From Aeromicrobium piscarium (GTDB taxonomy: Bacteria; Actinomycetota; Actinomycetes; Propionibacteriales; Nocardioidaceae), in the NCBI RefSeq assembly GCF_007421815.1, contig NZ_VLNT01000001.1, positions 168,563 through 232,562 on the forward strand: a stretch of 64,000 nucleotides of DNA, in the 5' to 3' direction. This document shows positions 34,645-43,600 of this stretch, one piece after another (the stretch's first letter is position 1; every line of letters begins with the position of its first letter). A program made the translations under genes and the position numbers. The notes under the pieces were generated by a model. The model did no database searches, was not told where the DNA came from, and was given only the letters and a program-made list of their open reading frames with translations.

Positions 34645-34714
34645 CCACCGCGTGCGGTGCCGGGCCAGACGGCGATACAAGAGCTAGCGTGGTCGACAGC
34701 ACCGAGGAGGGACG

Positions 34715-35131
34715 ATGAACGAAGGACATATCCGGCCACTGACTCCGGAGGAATGTCGCGAGTACCTCGCACTCACCCGGATCGGCAGGCTCGCCTTCGC
34801 CGGACCGGACCGCCTCGAGCTCCTGGTGCTCAACGCCGTCTCCGACGGCAGCACGGTGCTCCTGCGCACCGAGTCCGAGACCGTACTGGCGACGATGACG
34901 ACCGCCGGCCCGGTCCCGGTCGCCTTCGAGACCGATCACCTCGACGAGCTGCTCCAGTCCGGCTGGAGCGTCACGGTCCACGGCACCGCCTCGATCGCCT
35001 CGGACGCTCAGCGGGACGCGCTGCGAGGCGTCCTGCCCCACGCGTGGGCCCCCGGCGACCGCGACCTGATCATCGCGATCGACGTTGAGACGCTCGGGGG
35101 CCGGAAGGTCCGGGCTCGGAGCGGGCCGTGA
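34715..35131 (+). CDS. Pyridoxamine 5'-phosphate oxidase-like split-barrel protein
   Basis: Flavin- or F420-binding split-barrel protein of 138 aa. The early segment ECREYLALTRIGRLAFAGPD, followed by the strand LELLVLNAVSDGSTVLLRT and the later VAFETDHLDELLQSGWSV, is the standard pattern of this superfamily. A GAGGAGGGA ribosome binding site precedes the ATG at 34715. The last 62 bp overlap the 3' end of the convergent regulator gene. The true substrate and cofactor are not predictable. Confidence 0.82.
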   Translation: MNEGHIRPLTPEECREYLALTRIGRLAFAGPDRLELLVLNAVSDGSTVLLRTESETVLATMTTAGPVPVAFETDHLDELLQSGWSVTVHGTASIASDAQRDALRGVLPHAWAPGDRDLIIAIDVETLGGRKVRARSGP

Positions 35132-36290
35132 GCTCCGCGGCCTGAGCCTCGCTGGCATCGACCCGCCACTGCGGCAGCATCTGCCGGAGCGCCACGATCA
35201 GTTCGAGCCGGGACGTCGGGTCGTCGAGACAGTCCCCGAGCAGGTCGCGCAGGTTCTTGATGCGCGAGTGAGCGGTCTGCGGCGGGATGCCCAGTTCGCG
35301 GGCGAGTCTGTTGGTGGGCTGCGGTCGTTCGAGCATGTTCAGCAGGAACTCCCCGAGGGCCAGCCGGCGGACGGCCGGTATCGCCTCCCACGGTCCCAGG
35401 TGCTTGGCGGCCAGGAGAGAGCTCAGCATGGGATCACCCTCGAGCAGCAGGATGCCGAGCAGGTCTTCGACCGGGACCAGCATCCGAGGATCGCTCGTCC
35501 CGCCGTCGGTGAGCATGCGGGCGGCGCGCCAGACCAGCGAGGCCGAGGCGGCCGCGTCGGTCGGCGCCACCATAGGCCCGAGGACGGCTTGGCGGGTGAG
35601 CTGCTCGCCGAGTCGGCTGCTGGTCCAGGTCGTCGGGACGAGGGCGAGGTGGCGATCGCGGTCCGCGACGACCCCCGGCTGGCGGCACAGCTCGCCCGGC
35701 AGCGCGTGGGCGAACGACACCAGTACCCGGATCTGCTCCCCGGGCTCGAGGCGAGCGAGGGCGCGGCGTTGGTCGCGGTTGAACCGCGGCCCGTCGTCGC
35801 CGTGATCGGGGTCGAGGGGTGCCGGCATCACCGTGGCCGCGCCGACCCGGCGGTGCTCGTTCTCCAGGCCCTGGCGGGCGTGGTGATAGAGCAGGTTCAG
35901 ATAGGTCATGAGCTCTTCGCGCAGCCGGATGAAGCGATCCCCGGTGATGGCATCGCCGATGCCGTAGCTGAGCCCTCGCTGCATCGCCGCACGTGCGGTC
36001 CGGAAGGCCAGGCGCAGGGCCGCGACGTCGTCGCCGCGCCGGGCCTGCCGTCTTCCGATCTCCTCGAAATACAGCCCGACGAGGTCGGCCGCTCGCAGCG
36101 CGTCGGCATCGCTGTCGGCGAAGGCACGCACGGCCTGGGCGATCGCATCGTCGAGCTGGCGATCGCCGACGGTGCCGGGGCTGGACACGGATCGGCGGAT
36201 CTGCAGCCGCAGATGCGCCAACCGCTCCTCCGACAGCGCGTGACGCGCGGCGACTGCCTCGTCTTCGGAGACCACGAGTGACATTCCCAT
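35070..36290 (-). CDS. PucR/CdaR-type helix-turn-helix regulator, divergent from mce operon
   Basis: Transcription factor of 406 aa. The C-terminal PucR-type helix-turn-helix is clear (NRLARELGIPPQTAHSRIKN, then LEDP-like region LDDPTSRLELIVALR). The N-terminal part is helical and includes YFEEIGRRQARRGDDVAALR and a central GGDEF-unrelated region, as in members that sense small molecules or fatty-acid-derived signals. The start at 36290 has GGGGAG upstream; the long in-frame extension is excluded. It is separated from the mce operon only by a 323-bp divergent region with palindromes, so it may control lipid uptake. Its 3' end overlaps the split-barrel gene by 62 bp. Confidence 0.85.
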   Translation of the reverse strand: MGMSLVVSEDEAVAARHALSEERLAHLRLQIRRSVSSPGTVGDRQLDDAIAQAVRAFADSDADALRAADLVGLYFEEIGRRQARRGDDVAALRLAFRTARAAMQRGLSYGIGDAITGDRFIRLREELMTYLNLLYHHARQGLENEHRRVGAATVMPAPLDPDHGDDGPRFNRDQRRALARLEPGEQIRVLVSFAHALPGELCRQPGVVADRDRHLALVPTTWTSSRLGEQLTRQAVLGPMVAPTDAAASASLVWRAARMLTDGGTSDPRMLVPVEDLLGILLLEGDPMLSSLLAAKHLGPWEAIPAVRRLALGEFLLNMLERPQPTNRLARELGIPPQTAHSRIKNLRDLLGDCLDDPTSRLELIVALRQMLPQWRVDASEAQAAELTARSEPGPSGPRASQRRSR

Positions 36291-36423
36291 CAACTCCCCA
36301 TCACTGCGTGTCGTCCGGTCAGGCCGGACGGCATGTCGTGAGGGGGCGACGCCTCGATGAAGCCACATCACCACCCGGCGACGCAATGCGCGGCGGCGTT
36401 CTCGTGGCCAGTTCGTCCACTTC

Positions 36424-36468
36424 TTGTGATGTACATGACAAAAGCAGGTTACGTTTCGATTACGAAGC
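36424..36468. promoter_or_regulatory. Candidate operator palindromes in the mce divergent region
   Basis: The 323-bp gap 36291-36613 has no gene. It holds TTGTGATGTACATGACAA at 36424-36441 (16 of 18 bases symmetric) and, ten bases on, CGTTTCGATTACGAAGCG at 36451-36468 (TTCG and CGAA arms). Both lie between the divergent regulator and mce starts in an AT-richer stretch. A separate GTCCGG/CCGGAC stem is at 36313-36329. These are natural candidates for binding by the divergent regulator. Confidence 0.5.
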
Positions 36469-36613
36469 GCCCTGATCTTCGAAGTCGGTGGCGTCGTGAC
36501 CTGAGCCACACCTAGCGTCTCGGCCAGGCACCGATCCATCTGAGGGGGCGGTTCGGTGCCGCCTACCTATCCATACCGCGTCAACGCGGACAACCGCTGG
36601 GGAGATGCACCGC

Positions 36614-38386
36614 ATGGGTGGAACCGTCGAGGTCGAAGGCCTCACCAAGAGCTTCGGCAGCCAGAACATCTGGCGCGACGTCACGCTGACGTTGCCCCCG
36701 GGGGAGATCACGGCGCTCCTGGGCCCCTCGGGAACCGGCAAGTCGGTGTTCCTGAAGTCGGTCATGGGCCTGCTCGAGCCCGAGGCCGGCTCCTGTCTGG
36801 TCAACGGCGTCGACATGGTGCGCGCCAATGAGGCCCAGCGGCTGGAATTGCGCAAGAGCTTCGGCGTGCTGTTCCAGGACGGTGCGCTCTTCGGCTCGAT
36901 GAGCGTCTACGACAATGTGGCGTTCCCCCTGCGCGAGCACACCAAGTTCAACGAGGACAAGATCCGCTCGATCGTCATGGAGAAGCTCGACATGGTCGGG
37001 CTGGTCGGCCAGGAGCACAAGCTCCCCGGCATGATCTCCGGCGGTATGAAGAAGCGCGCCGGCCTGGCCCGCTCCCTGGTCACCGATCCGGAGATCATCC
37101 TCATCGACGAGCCGGACTCGGGCCTGGACCCGGTCCGCACCTCCAACCTCGCGCAGCTGCTCATCGACATCAATGCCGTCACCGACGCCACGATGCTCAT
37201 CATCACCCACAACATCGAGCTCGCCCGCACCCTGCCGGACAACCTCGGCATGATCTACCTCCAAGAGCTGGTGATGTTCGGCCCGCGCGAGGAGTTCCTG
37301 CTCACCGACCACCCGGTCGTCTCGCAGTTCATGAGCGGCGATCCCGAGGGTCCGATCGGCATGAGCGAGGAGACCGACCACCGGCGCGGCGAGGCGCTCG
37401 ACAGCGACCTTCCGCCGTACCCCGGCGGTGGGACGGCCGTCATGTCCAGGCATGCCGGCGCCCGCTCGATCGAAGTACTCCCGCGACAGCTCCTCCCCAA
37501 GTCCGGCGCCATCCGCCCGAGTGCCGAACGGCATCGTGAGCGCGTCGCCGCGGGCGCGGCGCCGTTGTACGTCGCCGACGACGAGGAGCGGGACCGAGTC
37601 CCGACCATCCCGCGCAAAGGAGTCGTCACCCGCGCGCTGAGCTCCACCGGCAACCTGTTCGCCCTCGGGCTGGACACCATCCGCTCGACCTTCAAGCGGC
37701 CGTTCGCCGCCCGCGACGTCCTCGAGCAGTTCTGGTTCGTCGTCAGCGTGTCCTGGATCCCCGCGATGCTCGTCGCCATCCCCTTCGGCGCGGTCATCGC
37801 CTTGCAGCTCGGCACCTTGACCGTCCAGGTCGGCGCTCAGTCGTTCACCGGCGCCGCGAGCGTGCTGGCGGTGGTCCAACAGGCGGCGCCGATCGTGACC
37901 ACCCTGGTCATCGCGGGCGCCGGCGGCGCCGCGATCTGTGCCGATCTCGGCTCCCGCACCATCCGCGACGAGATCGACGCGATGAAGGTCATGGGAGTCT
38001 CGCCGATCCAGAAGCTCGTCGTCCCTCGCGTCCTGGCCTGCATCATGGCCGCGGTGCTCCTCAACGGCCTCGTCTCGGTGGTCGGCGTGCTGGGCGGCTA
38101 CTTCTTCAATGTCGTCGTCCAGGGCGGAACCCCGGGCGCCTATCTGGCGAGCTTCACCGCGCTGGCGCAGATCTCCGATCTGTGGGTCGGCGAGCTCAAG
38201 GCCGTCATCTTCGGCTTCATCGCGGGCGTGGTCGCGGCCTACCGCGGCATCAACACGGCACCCGGTCCGAAGGGCGTCGGCGATTCCGTCAACCAGTCGG
38301 TCGTCGTGACCTTCATGCTGCTCTTCTTCGTCAACACGATCATCACGATGCTCTACCTGCAACTGTTCCCCGGCAAGGGAGCCTGA
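36614..38386 (+). CDS. Fusion of MceG-type ATPase and YrbEA permease
   Basis: First gene of the mce operon, 590 aa. Residues 1-250 are an Mkl/MceG-type ATPase: Walker A GPSGTGKS, signature ISGGMKKRAGLARSL, Walker B IILIDEPDSGLDPVRT and His in ITHNIELA. Then comes the MceG-like C-terminal tail (GPIGMSEETDHRR) and linker, and from about residue 340 an MlaE/YrbE permease with GAGGAAICADLGSRTIRDEIDA and LGGYFFNVVVQGG. In M. tuberculosis MceG is encoded separately. ATG 36614 is chosen because TGGGGAG lies nine bases upstream; ATG 36605 lies directly beside that site. It is 1 bp from yrbEB. Confidence 0.9.
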   Translation: MGGTVEVEGLTKSFGSQNIWRDVTLTLPPGEITALLGPSGTGKSVFLKSVMGLLEPEAGSCLVNGVDMVRANEAQRLELRKSFGVLFQDGALFGSMSVYDNVAFPLREHTKFNEDKIRSIVMEKLDMVGLVGQEHKLPGMISGGMKKRAGLARSLVTDPEIILIDEPDSGLDPVRTSNLAQLLIDINAVTDATMLIITHNIELARTLPDNLGMIYLQELVMFGPREEFLLTDHPVVSQFMSGDPEGPIGMSEETDHRRGEALDSDLPPYPGGGTAVMSRHAGARSIEVLPRQLLPKSGAIRPSAERHRERVAAGAAPLYVADDEERDRVPTIPRKGVVTRALSSTGNLFALGLDTIRSTFKRPFAARDVLEQFWFVVSVSWIPAMLVAIPFGAVIALQLGTLTVQVGAQSFTGAASVLAVVQQAAPIVTTLVIAGAGGAAICADLGSRTIRDEIDAMKVMGVSPIQKLVVPRVLACIMAAVLLNGLVSVVGVLGGYFFNVVVQGGTPGAYLASFTALAQISDLWVGELKAVIFGFIAGVVAAYRGINTAPGPKGVGDSVNQSVVVTFMLLFFVNTIITMLYLQLFPGKGA

Positions 38387-38387
38387 C

Positions 38388-39230
38388 ATGACCTACATTC
38401 CGCCCGTCCGCCGCGCCCGCTGGTGGGACAAACCGGTCGACGCGCTGGGCTCGCTCGGCCAGGACCTGCGGTTCTACGGTCGCGTCCTGGCGTGGATCCC
38501 CGCCACGATCCGGCGCTATCCGAAGGACATCCTGCGACTGCTCTCCGAGGTGAGCTTCGGCTCCGGCGCCCTCGCGGTGATCGGCGGCACCATCGGCGTC
38601 ATGGTCGGCATGACCTTGTTCGTCGGCACCGTGGTCGGCATGCAGGGCTACGCGGCCCTGGACCAGATCGGCACCTCGGCGCTCAACGGCTTCATCTCGG
38701 CCTACTTCAACACCCGCGAGATCGCGCCGCTGGTCGCCTCGCTGGCATTGTCGGCCACGGTCGGCGCGGGCTTCACCGCCCAGCTCGGGGCGATGCGCAT
38801 CAACGAGGAGGTCGACGCGCTGGATGTCATGGCGGTGCCGAGCCTTCCCTATCTGGTCACCACGCGTGTCATCGCCGGCTTCATCGCGATCATCCCGCTG
38901 TACGTGCTGGGCCTGCTCACGTCCTATGCCGGCTCCCGGCTGGTGACGGTCTATCTGCACGGCCAGTCCGCCGGCACCTACGACCACTACTTCAACCTGT
39001 TCCTGCCGCCCGTCGACATCCTGCTGTCGTTCGTGAAGGTGCTGATCTTCGCGGTGCTCATCATCCTCATCCACTGCCGGATGGGCTTCACCGCATCCGG
39101 CGGACCCGCCGGTGTGGGCCTGGCCGTCGGCCGGTCGGTGCGCACCACGATCGTCACCGTCGCGGTGCTCGACCTCGTCTTGTCGATGGCGCTCTGGGGC
39201 ACGACCACGACCGTGAGGGTGGCCGGATGA
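38388..39230 (+). CDS. Mce transporter permease YrbEB
   Basis: Second MlaE-family permease of the lipid importer, 280 aa. It has the conserved central segment VGAGFTAQLGAMRINEEVDALDVM, where the family contacts the ATPase, and about five helices. The N-terminal amphipathic part WWDKPVDALGSLGQDLRFYGRV is typical of YrbE B-type subunits. It is expected to pair with the permease half of the preceding fusion. The start follows the fusion stop by one base, and its stop overlaps mceA by 4 bp. Confidence 0.93.
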   Translation: MTYIPPVRRARWWDKPVDALGSLGQDLRFYGRVLAWIPATIRRYPKDILRLLSEVSFGSGALAVIGGTIGVMVGMTLFVGTVVGMQGYAALDQIGTSALNGFISAYFNTREIAPLVASLALSATVGAGFTAQLGAMRINEEVDALDVMAVPSLPYLVTTRVIAGFIAIIPLYVLGLLTSYAGSRLVTVYLHGQSAGTYDHYFNLFLPPVDILLSFVKVLIFAVLIILIHCRMGFTASGGPAGVGLAVGRSVRTTIVTVAVLDLVLSMALWGTTTTVRVAG

Positions 39231-40543
39231 AAAAGACCTCTCGCCTGCTCGATGCCGTCCTCGGTCTCGGCTACCTGGCGCTCGGCGCGGCCCTCGTGGT
39301 CGCCTCGATGCTGGCCTACAACAAGGCCTTCACCCCCACGACCGACGTCCTGTTGCGTACCGGGGCGATCGGCAACGCCCTGCAGACGGGCTCGGACGTC
39401 AAGCTCAACGGCGTCCCGGTCGGTGAGGTATCTCGGGTCCACACCGACCCCGGTGGCGCGGAGCTGACCCTCGCGTTGGAGCCCGGCACCGCCGAATCGC
39501 TGCCCGCCGGCACCACGGCCAGACTGCTGCCGAAGACGCTCTTCGGCGAGCGATACGTCTCCCTGGTGGTTCCGGCGACCTCCACGCAGAACGGGCTCGC
39601 GGCCGGCGACGTGCTGCACCAGGACGACTCGGACGAGGCTGTCGAACTCGAGGAGCTCTTCGACGAGCTTCTGCCGGTGCTGCAGGCGATCCAGCCCGAG
39701 AAGCTCCAAGCGACGCTGGGCGAGCTCTCGACGATGCTGCGCGGCCGTGGCGAGGAGCTCGGCGCCTCGATGAGTGACTGGTCGAACTACCTGGAGAAGC
39801 TCAACCCGCATGTGCCGATGATGGCCGAGGATCTCGCCAAGCTGGCCGAGGTGGCCGATGTCTACGAGGAGGCTCTGCCGGACCTGCTCTCGGCCTTCGA
39901 CTCGATGACCACCACCTCGGCGACCCTGGTCGACCAGCGGGCCACGCTGTCGGAGGTCTGGGCGAATGTCATCACCGCCTCGAACACGACCGAGGAATGG
40001 ATGCGCGCCAACCAGCAGACGATCGTGGTGCTGTCGGCCGAGAGCCGGCGGGCTCTCGAGGCGGCGGCTCCCTACGCACGTCAGTTCCCGTGCCTCTTCG
40101 ACGCCGCCCGCAACTTCATCGAGCCGATCGATCGCACCCTGGGCAAGGGCACGAACGAGCCGGGCATCCACGTGGTGCTCAACGTCGTTCCCGCACAGGG
40201 CAAGTACGTTCCGGGTGCCGATGCTCCGCAGTACGCCACCGGCGGGCAGCCCCGATGCCCGTACCAGACCGGCCAGACCGGGTCGAGCGGTGCGAGCGCG
40301 TTGTCGGCACCGGCGCAGGCCGACGAGCCCGAGGCGATCGAGCAGATCGCCGCACCGCGCTCGGACTTCGCCCGCCAGCAGGCTGCGCTCACGGGCCTCG
40401 GCGACGCGAACTCGCCGGCGGAGAACCAGCTGTTCGCCGAGCTCCTGGCGCCCGCCGAGGGCGTGGCGCCGTCCGACTACCCGCAGTGGAGCAGCCTGGT
40501 CGTCGGCCCGGCGTTGCGCGGCGCGGAGGTGACCCTGCGATGA
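39227..40543 (+). CDS. MceA family protein
   Basis: Lipid-transfer channel protein, first of six Mce paralogues, 438 aa. An N-terminal helix (LGLGYLALGAALVVASML) anchors it, and the MCE/MlaD domain follows at about residues 38-115 (NALQTGSDVKLNGVPVGEV...LLPKTLFGERYVSL). A long helical region and a tail with the Cys pair in PRCPYQTG complete it. The position directly after the two permeases identifies it as MceA. The Mce proteins are thought to form a hexameric tube through the periplasm. The start at 39227 overlaps the yrbEB stop. Confidence 0.92.
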   Translation: MKKTSRLLDAVLGLGYLALGAALVVASMLAYNKAFTPTTDVLLRTGAIGNALQTGSDVKLNGVPVGEVSRVHTDPGGAELTLALEPGTAESLPAGTTARLLPKTLFGERYVSLVVPATSTQNGLAAGDVLHQDDSDEAVELEELFDELLPVLQAIQPEKLQATLGELSTMLRGRGEELGASMSDWSNYLEKLNPHVPMMAEDLAKLAEVADVYEEALPDLLSAFDSMTTTSATLVDQRATLSEVWANVITASNTTEEWMRANQQTIVVLSAESRRALEAAAPYARQFPCLFDAARNFIEPIDRTLGKGTNEPGIHVVLNVVPAQGKYVPGADAPQYATGGQPRCPYQTGQTGSSGASALSAPAQADEPEAIEQIAAPRSDFARQQAALTGLGDANSPAENQLFAELLAPAEGVAPSDYPQWSSLVVGPALRGAEVTLR

Positions 40544-41556
40544 CCAAGATCCTCATCAAGAGCATCGTCTTCACGCTCGTCACGGTGCTGGCGACGATGT
40601 TGCTGGCGGGAACGATCCGCAACAGCGTCGGCGGTTCGGCGACGGAGTACAAGGCCCTCTTCACCGATGTCACGAGTCTCAACAACGGTGACGACATCCG
40701 CATGGCGGGAGTCAAGGTCGGCACGGTCCGCAAGATCGAGGTCTCCCAGAACCGTCTCGCCGAGGTCACGTTCACCGTGCAGAACAAGGCGCCTATGAGG
40801 GCCGGCACCACCGCCGAGCTGCGTTTCCGCAATCTCGTCGGCCAGCGTTACATCGCCCTCGAGCCGCCGTCGGCGAGCGCCGAGGTGCTGCCGGCGGGAT
40901 ACACCCTCCCGGCCTCCTCGACCAGTCCCGCACTGGACTTGACGATGCTCTTCAACGGCTTCCAGCCGCTGATGAAGTTCCTCTCGCCCGAGGACGTCAA
41001 CAAGCTCTCCGAGGAGATCATCGCGGTCTTCCAGGGTGAGGGCAGCACGGTGGAGGGCCTGCTCTCGAGCACCTCGAGCCTCACCCAGACGATCGCCGAG
41101 AAGGACGAGGTCATCGGCCAGCTCATCGACAGCCTCACCGTCGTGCTGACCACGATCAACGATCGCTCCGATCAGCTCGACCGGACGATCATCACCCTGC
41201 AGCAGCTGGTCTCGGGACTCGCCGAGGACCGCGAGGTCATCGGCAGCACTCTCGACGGCCTGGGCGATCTCACCACGAGCGTGTCCGGACTGCTCGAGGA
41301 GGGCCGGGCTCCACTCAAGGGCTCGATCGAGGCTCTCGACCGGCTCAGCGGCAATCTGTCCAATGCCAGCGCGGTGCTCGACTCCTTCTTCGAGGTGCTG
41401 CCCGTCAAGCTCGACCGGATCGGCCGACTCGGCAGCTATGGCTCCTGGCTGAACTTCTATGCCTGCTCGATCCAGGGCAAGATCCCCGATCCCGAGGGCT
41501 ACATGGGCGATCTGGGTATCTCACCGGGTCCGAACGTGACGAGGTGTGTGAACTGA
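40540..41556 (+). CDS. MceB family protein
   Basis: Second Mce protein, 338 aa. The N-terminal helix is IVFTLVTVLATMLLAGTI, the MCE domain has TSLNNGDDIRMAGVKVGTVRKIEV and LRFRNLVGQRYIAL, and a predicted helical needle domain follows. It ends with conserved Cys residues in FYACSIQGKI and VTRCVN, which are seen in actinobacterial Mce proteins. ATG 40540 overlaps the mceA stop by 4 bp. The frame open upstream of this is the shadow of mceA. Confidence 0.92.
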   Translation: MTKILIKSIVFTLVTVLATMLLAGTIRNSVGGSATEYKALFTDVTSLNNGDDIRMAGVKVGTVRKIEVSQNRLAEVTFTVQNKAPMRAGTTAELRFRNLVGQRYIALEPPSASAEVLPAGYTLPASSTSPALDLTMLFNGFQPLMKFLSPEDVNKLSEEIIAVFQGEGSTVEGLLSSTSSLTQTIAEKDEVIGQLIDSLTVVLTTINDRSDQLDRTIITLQQLVSGLAEDREVIGSTLDGLGDLTTSVSGLLEEGRAPLKGSIEALDRLSGNLSNASAVLDSFFEVLPVKLDRIGRLGSYGSWLNFYACSIQGKIPDPEGYMGDLGISPGPNVTRCVN

Positions 41557-42566
41557 TGGCGCGCTATCCCAAGGCGTTCGCGGAGCGCAACAAGGTCGTC
41601 ATCGCGGTCGTCGGGCTGGTCTCGCTCAGCCTGGTGTTCCTCGCGACCTTCAACGCCAACTCGCTGCCGGTGATCGGCGGAGGCAAGGTCTACACGGCGC
41701 AGTTCGCCGAGGCCGGTGGTCTCAAGAGCGGCAACGAGGTGCGCGTGGCGGGGGTCAAGGTCGGCGAGGTCAGCGGCATCTCGCTGGACGGCACCACGGT
41801 CGAGGTGCGCTTCCGCGCCAAGGGCGTCGATCTGGGCGACCAGACGCGTGCGTCGATCAAGGTCAAGACGATGCTCGGTCAGAAGTTCCTCGCCCTCGAC
41901 CCGCTCGGCACCGGTGAGCTGGACGACCCGATCCCGGTCTCACGCACCACGACGCCCTATGACGTCAACGCGGCGTTCTCGGATCTGTCGGAGACGATCG
42001 GCGAGATCGACACCGAGCAGATGGAGGCCAGCTTCACGGCCCTCGCCGATACCTTCCGGGACACTCCCGAGTCGGTGCAGGGCGTGGTCCGCGGCCTGAC
42101 CGACCTGTCGCGCACCATCTCCAGCCGTGACGAGGAGCTCGCTCAGCTGTTCTCCGCCACGGCCGATGTCTCCGGCACGCTCAAGGACCGCAACGCCGAG
42201 TTCGCTCGTCTCATCAATGACGGCAGCTCGCTGCTGGAGGAGCTGGAGAGCCGGCGCGAGACGATCCGCGCGATGCTCCAGGGCACGGCCCGGCTCGGCA
42301 CCGAGCTCGAGGGCCTCGTCCGCGACAACGAGGAGCAGCTGCGGCCGGCCCTCGCCAAGCTCGACGAGGTCGCCGCGATCCTGCAGCGCAATCAGGACAA
42401 CCTGGAGTCGGCGATCAAGCAGATGGGCCCCTACTACCGCGGTCTGGCCGCGGCGACCGGCAACGGTCGCTGGGTCGACTCCTATATCTGCGGTCTGTTC
42501 GACGGGCAGGGCGCTCCGGTGCTCGACAACTCGGTCGACCGCAACTGCACCCCGGGAGGCCAGTGA
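41556..42566 (+). CDS. MceC family protein
   Basis: Third Mce protein, 336 aa. It has an N-terminal helix (VVIAVVGLVSLSLVFLATF) and an MCE domain with AGGLKSGNEVRVAGVKVGEVSG and VKTMLGQKFLAL. The helical domain that follows is rich in Glu/Leu heptads, with the C-terminal Cys pair in DSYICGLF and RNCTPGG. ATG 41556 shares its A with the mceB stop (TGATG). GTG 41544 is a less likely start. Confidence 0.92.
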   Translation: MARYPKAFAERNKVVIAVVGLVSLSLVFLATFNANSLPVIGGGKVYTAQFAEAGGLKSGNEVRVAGVKVGEVSGISLDGTTVEVRFRAKGVDLGDQTRASIKVKTMLGQKFLALDPLGTGELDDPIPVSRTTTPYDVNAAFSDLSETIGEIDTEQMEASFTALADTFRDTPESVQGVVRGLTDLSRTISSRDEELAQLFSATADVSGTLKDRNAEFARLINDGSSLLEELESRRETIRAMLQGTARLGTELEGLVRDNEEQLRPALAKLDEVAAILQRNQDNLESAIKQMGPYYRGLAAATGNGRWVDSYICGLFDGQGAPVLDNSVDRNCTPGGQ

Positions 42567-43600
42567 TGAGTTCGGTCCTGAAGCAGACGGTCGCGTTGGT
42601 GGTCGTCCTCGCACTGGTGGTCGGTGCCTGGCTGGGATTCCGGTGGCTCTCGGAGCGCCAGGCGACCCAGTTCGATGCGCTCTTCGAGTCCTCGATCGGC
42701 CTCTATCCGGGGTCGGACGTGCAGATGCTCGGTGTGGCGGTCGGCAAGGTCACCGATGTCGAGCCCGATGGCGACCAGGTGCGCGTGTCGATGCGGCTGG
42801 ACGGCGACTACGCGGCATCGGCGGACACCGAGGCCGTGATCATCGCCCCGACCCTCGTCAGCGATCGCTTCGTCCAGCTCACCCAGCCGCACGAGAGCGG
42901 TCCGGAGCTGGAGTCCGGCACCACCATCACCGAGACGGCCGTGCCGGTCGAGATCGACCAGATGTACGAGAGCCTCGAGGACATCGGTACCCAGCTCGGC
43001 CCCGACGGCGCGAACAAGAACGGCGCGCTCGCGGACCTGCTGACGGTCTTCGCGGAGAATCTCGACGGCCAGGGAGCGGACCTCAATCAGATGATCGAGG
43101 AGTTCGGCAAGATGACCGGCACCCTCTCGGCGACCGATGAGGATCTCTTCGCGACGATCGCGAACTTCAAGGAGTTCAACGACATGCTCGTGGAGAACGA
43201 TCGCACGCTCGCGACGGCCAACACACAGCTCGCGACCGTCGCGGACTTCCTCGCCGAGGACCGTCAGGACATGCAGTCGGCGATCGCCAATCTCGGTCAG
43301 GCGCTGGGTATCCTCGACGACTTCATCCGCGACAACCGCGACAACCTGCAGACGAGCGTCGAGAACCTCATCGGTCCCACGCAGGTGCTCGTCAACCAGA
43401 AGCAGGCCTTGGAGGAGTCGGTCCGCACGATCCCGCTGGTGCTGCAGAACTTCCTCAACGCCTATGAGCCCGGCTCGAACACCCTGCACGGCCGCGGCAA
43501 CCTCAACGAGCTCACTGTGTGGTCGAACAGCGGCCTGGCGGCCCAGACCTCCGAGCAGGCGCCGCTCACGCTCTTCAGCGAACTGGAGGACGGCCAGTGA
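42566..43600 (+). CDS. MceD family protein
   Basis: Fourth Mce protein, 344 aa. The membrane anchor is VALVVVLALVVGAWLGF, the MCE domain has SIGLYPGSDVQMLGVAVGKVTDV and APTLVSDRFVQL, and a helical region up to about residue 320 follows. The ATG at 42566 overlaps the mceC stop as TGATG; the GTG just before it would read into that stop region. It is one subunit of the putative heterohexameric Mce tube. Confidence 0.92.
   Translation: MSSVLKQTVALVVVLALVVGAWLGFRWLSERQATQFDALFESSIGLYPGSDVQMLGVAVGKVTDVEPDGDQVRVSMRLDGDYAASADTEAVIIAPTLVSDRFVQLTQPHESGPELESGTTITETAVPVEIDQMYESLEDIGTQLGPDGANKNGALADLLTVFAENLDGQGADLNQMIEEFGKMTGTLSATDEDLFATIANFKEFNDMLVENDRTLATANTQLATVADFLAEDRQDMQSAIANLGQALGILDDFIRDNRDNLQTSVENLIGPTQVLVNQKQALEESVRTIPLVLQNFLNAYEPGSNTLHGRGNLNELTVWSNSGLAAQTSEQAPLTLFSELEDGQ

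Noticed and set aside
36556..36831. 91-codon frame overlapping the start of the MceG-YrbE fusion
   Set aside because: It is out of frame with the fusion, and its translation becomes Arg/Gly/His-rich shadow sequence once it enters the real gene.
36581..39074. 602- and 243-codon frames antisense to the mce permease genes
   Set aside because: Both are shadows of well-supported permease genes on the other strand and have no domain content.
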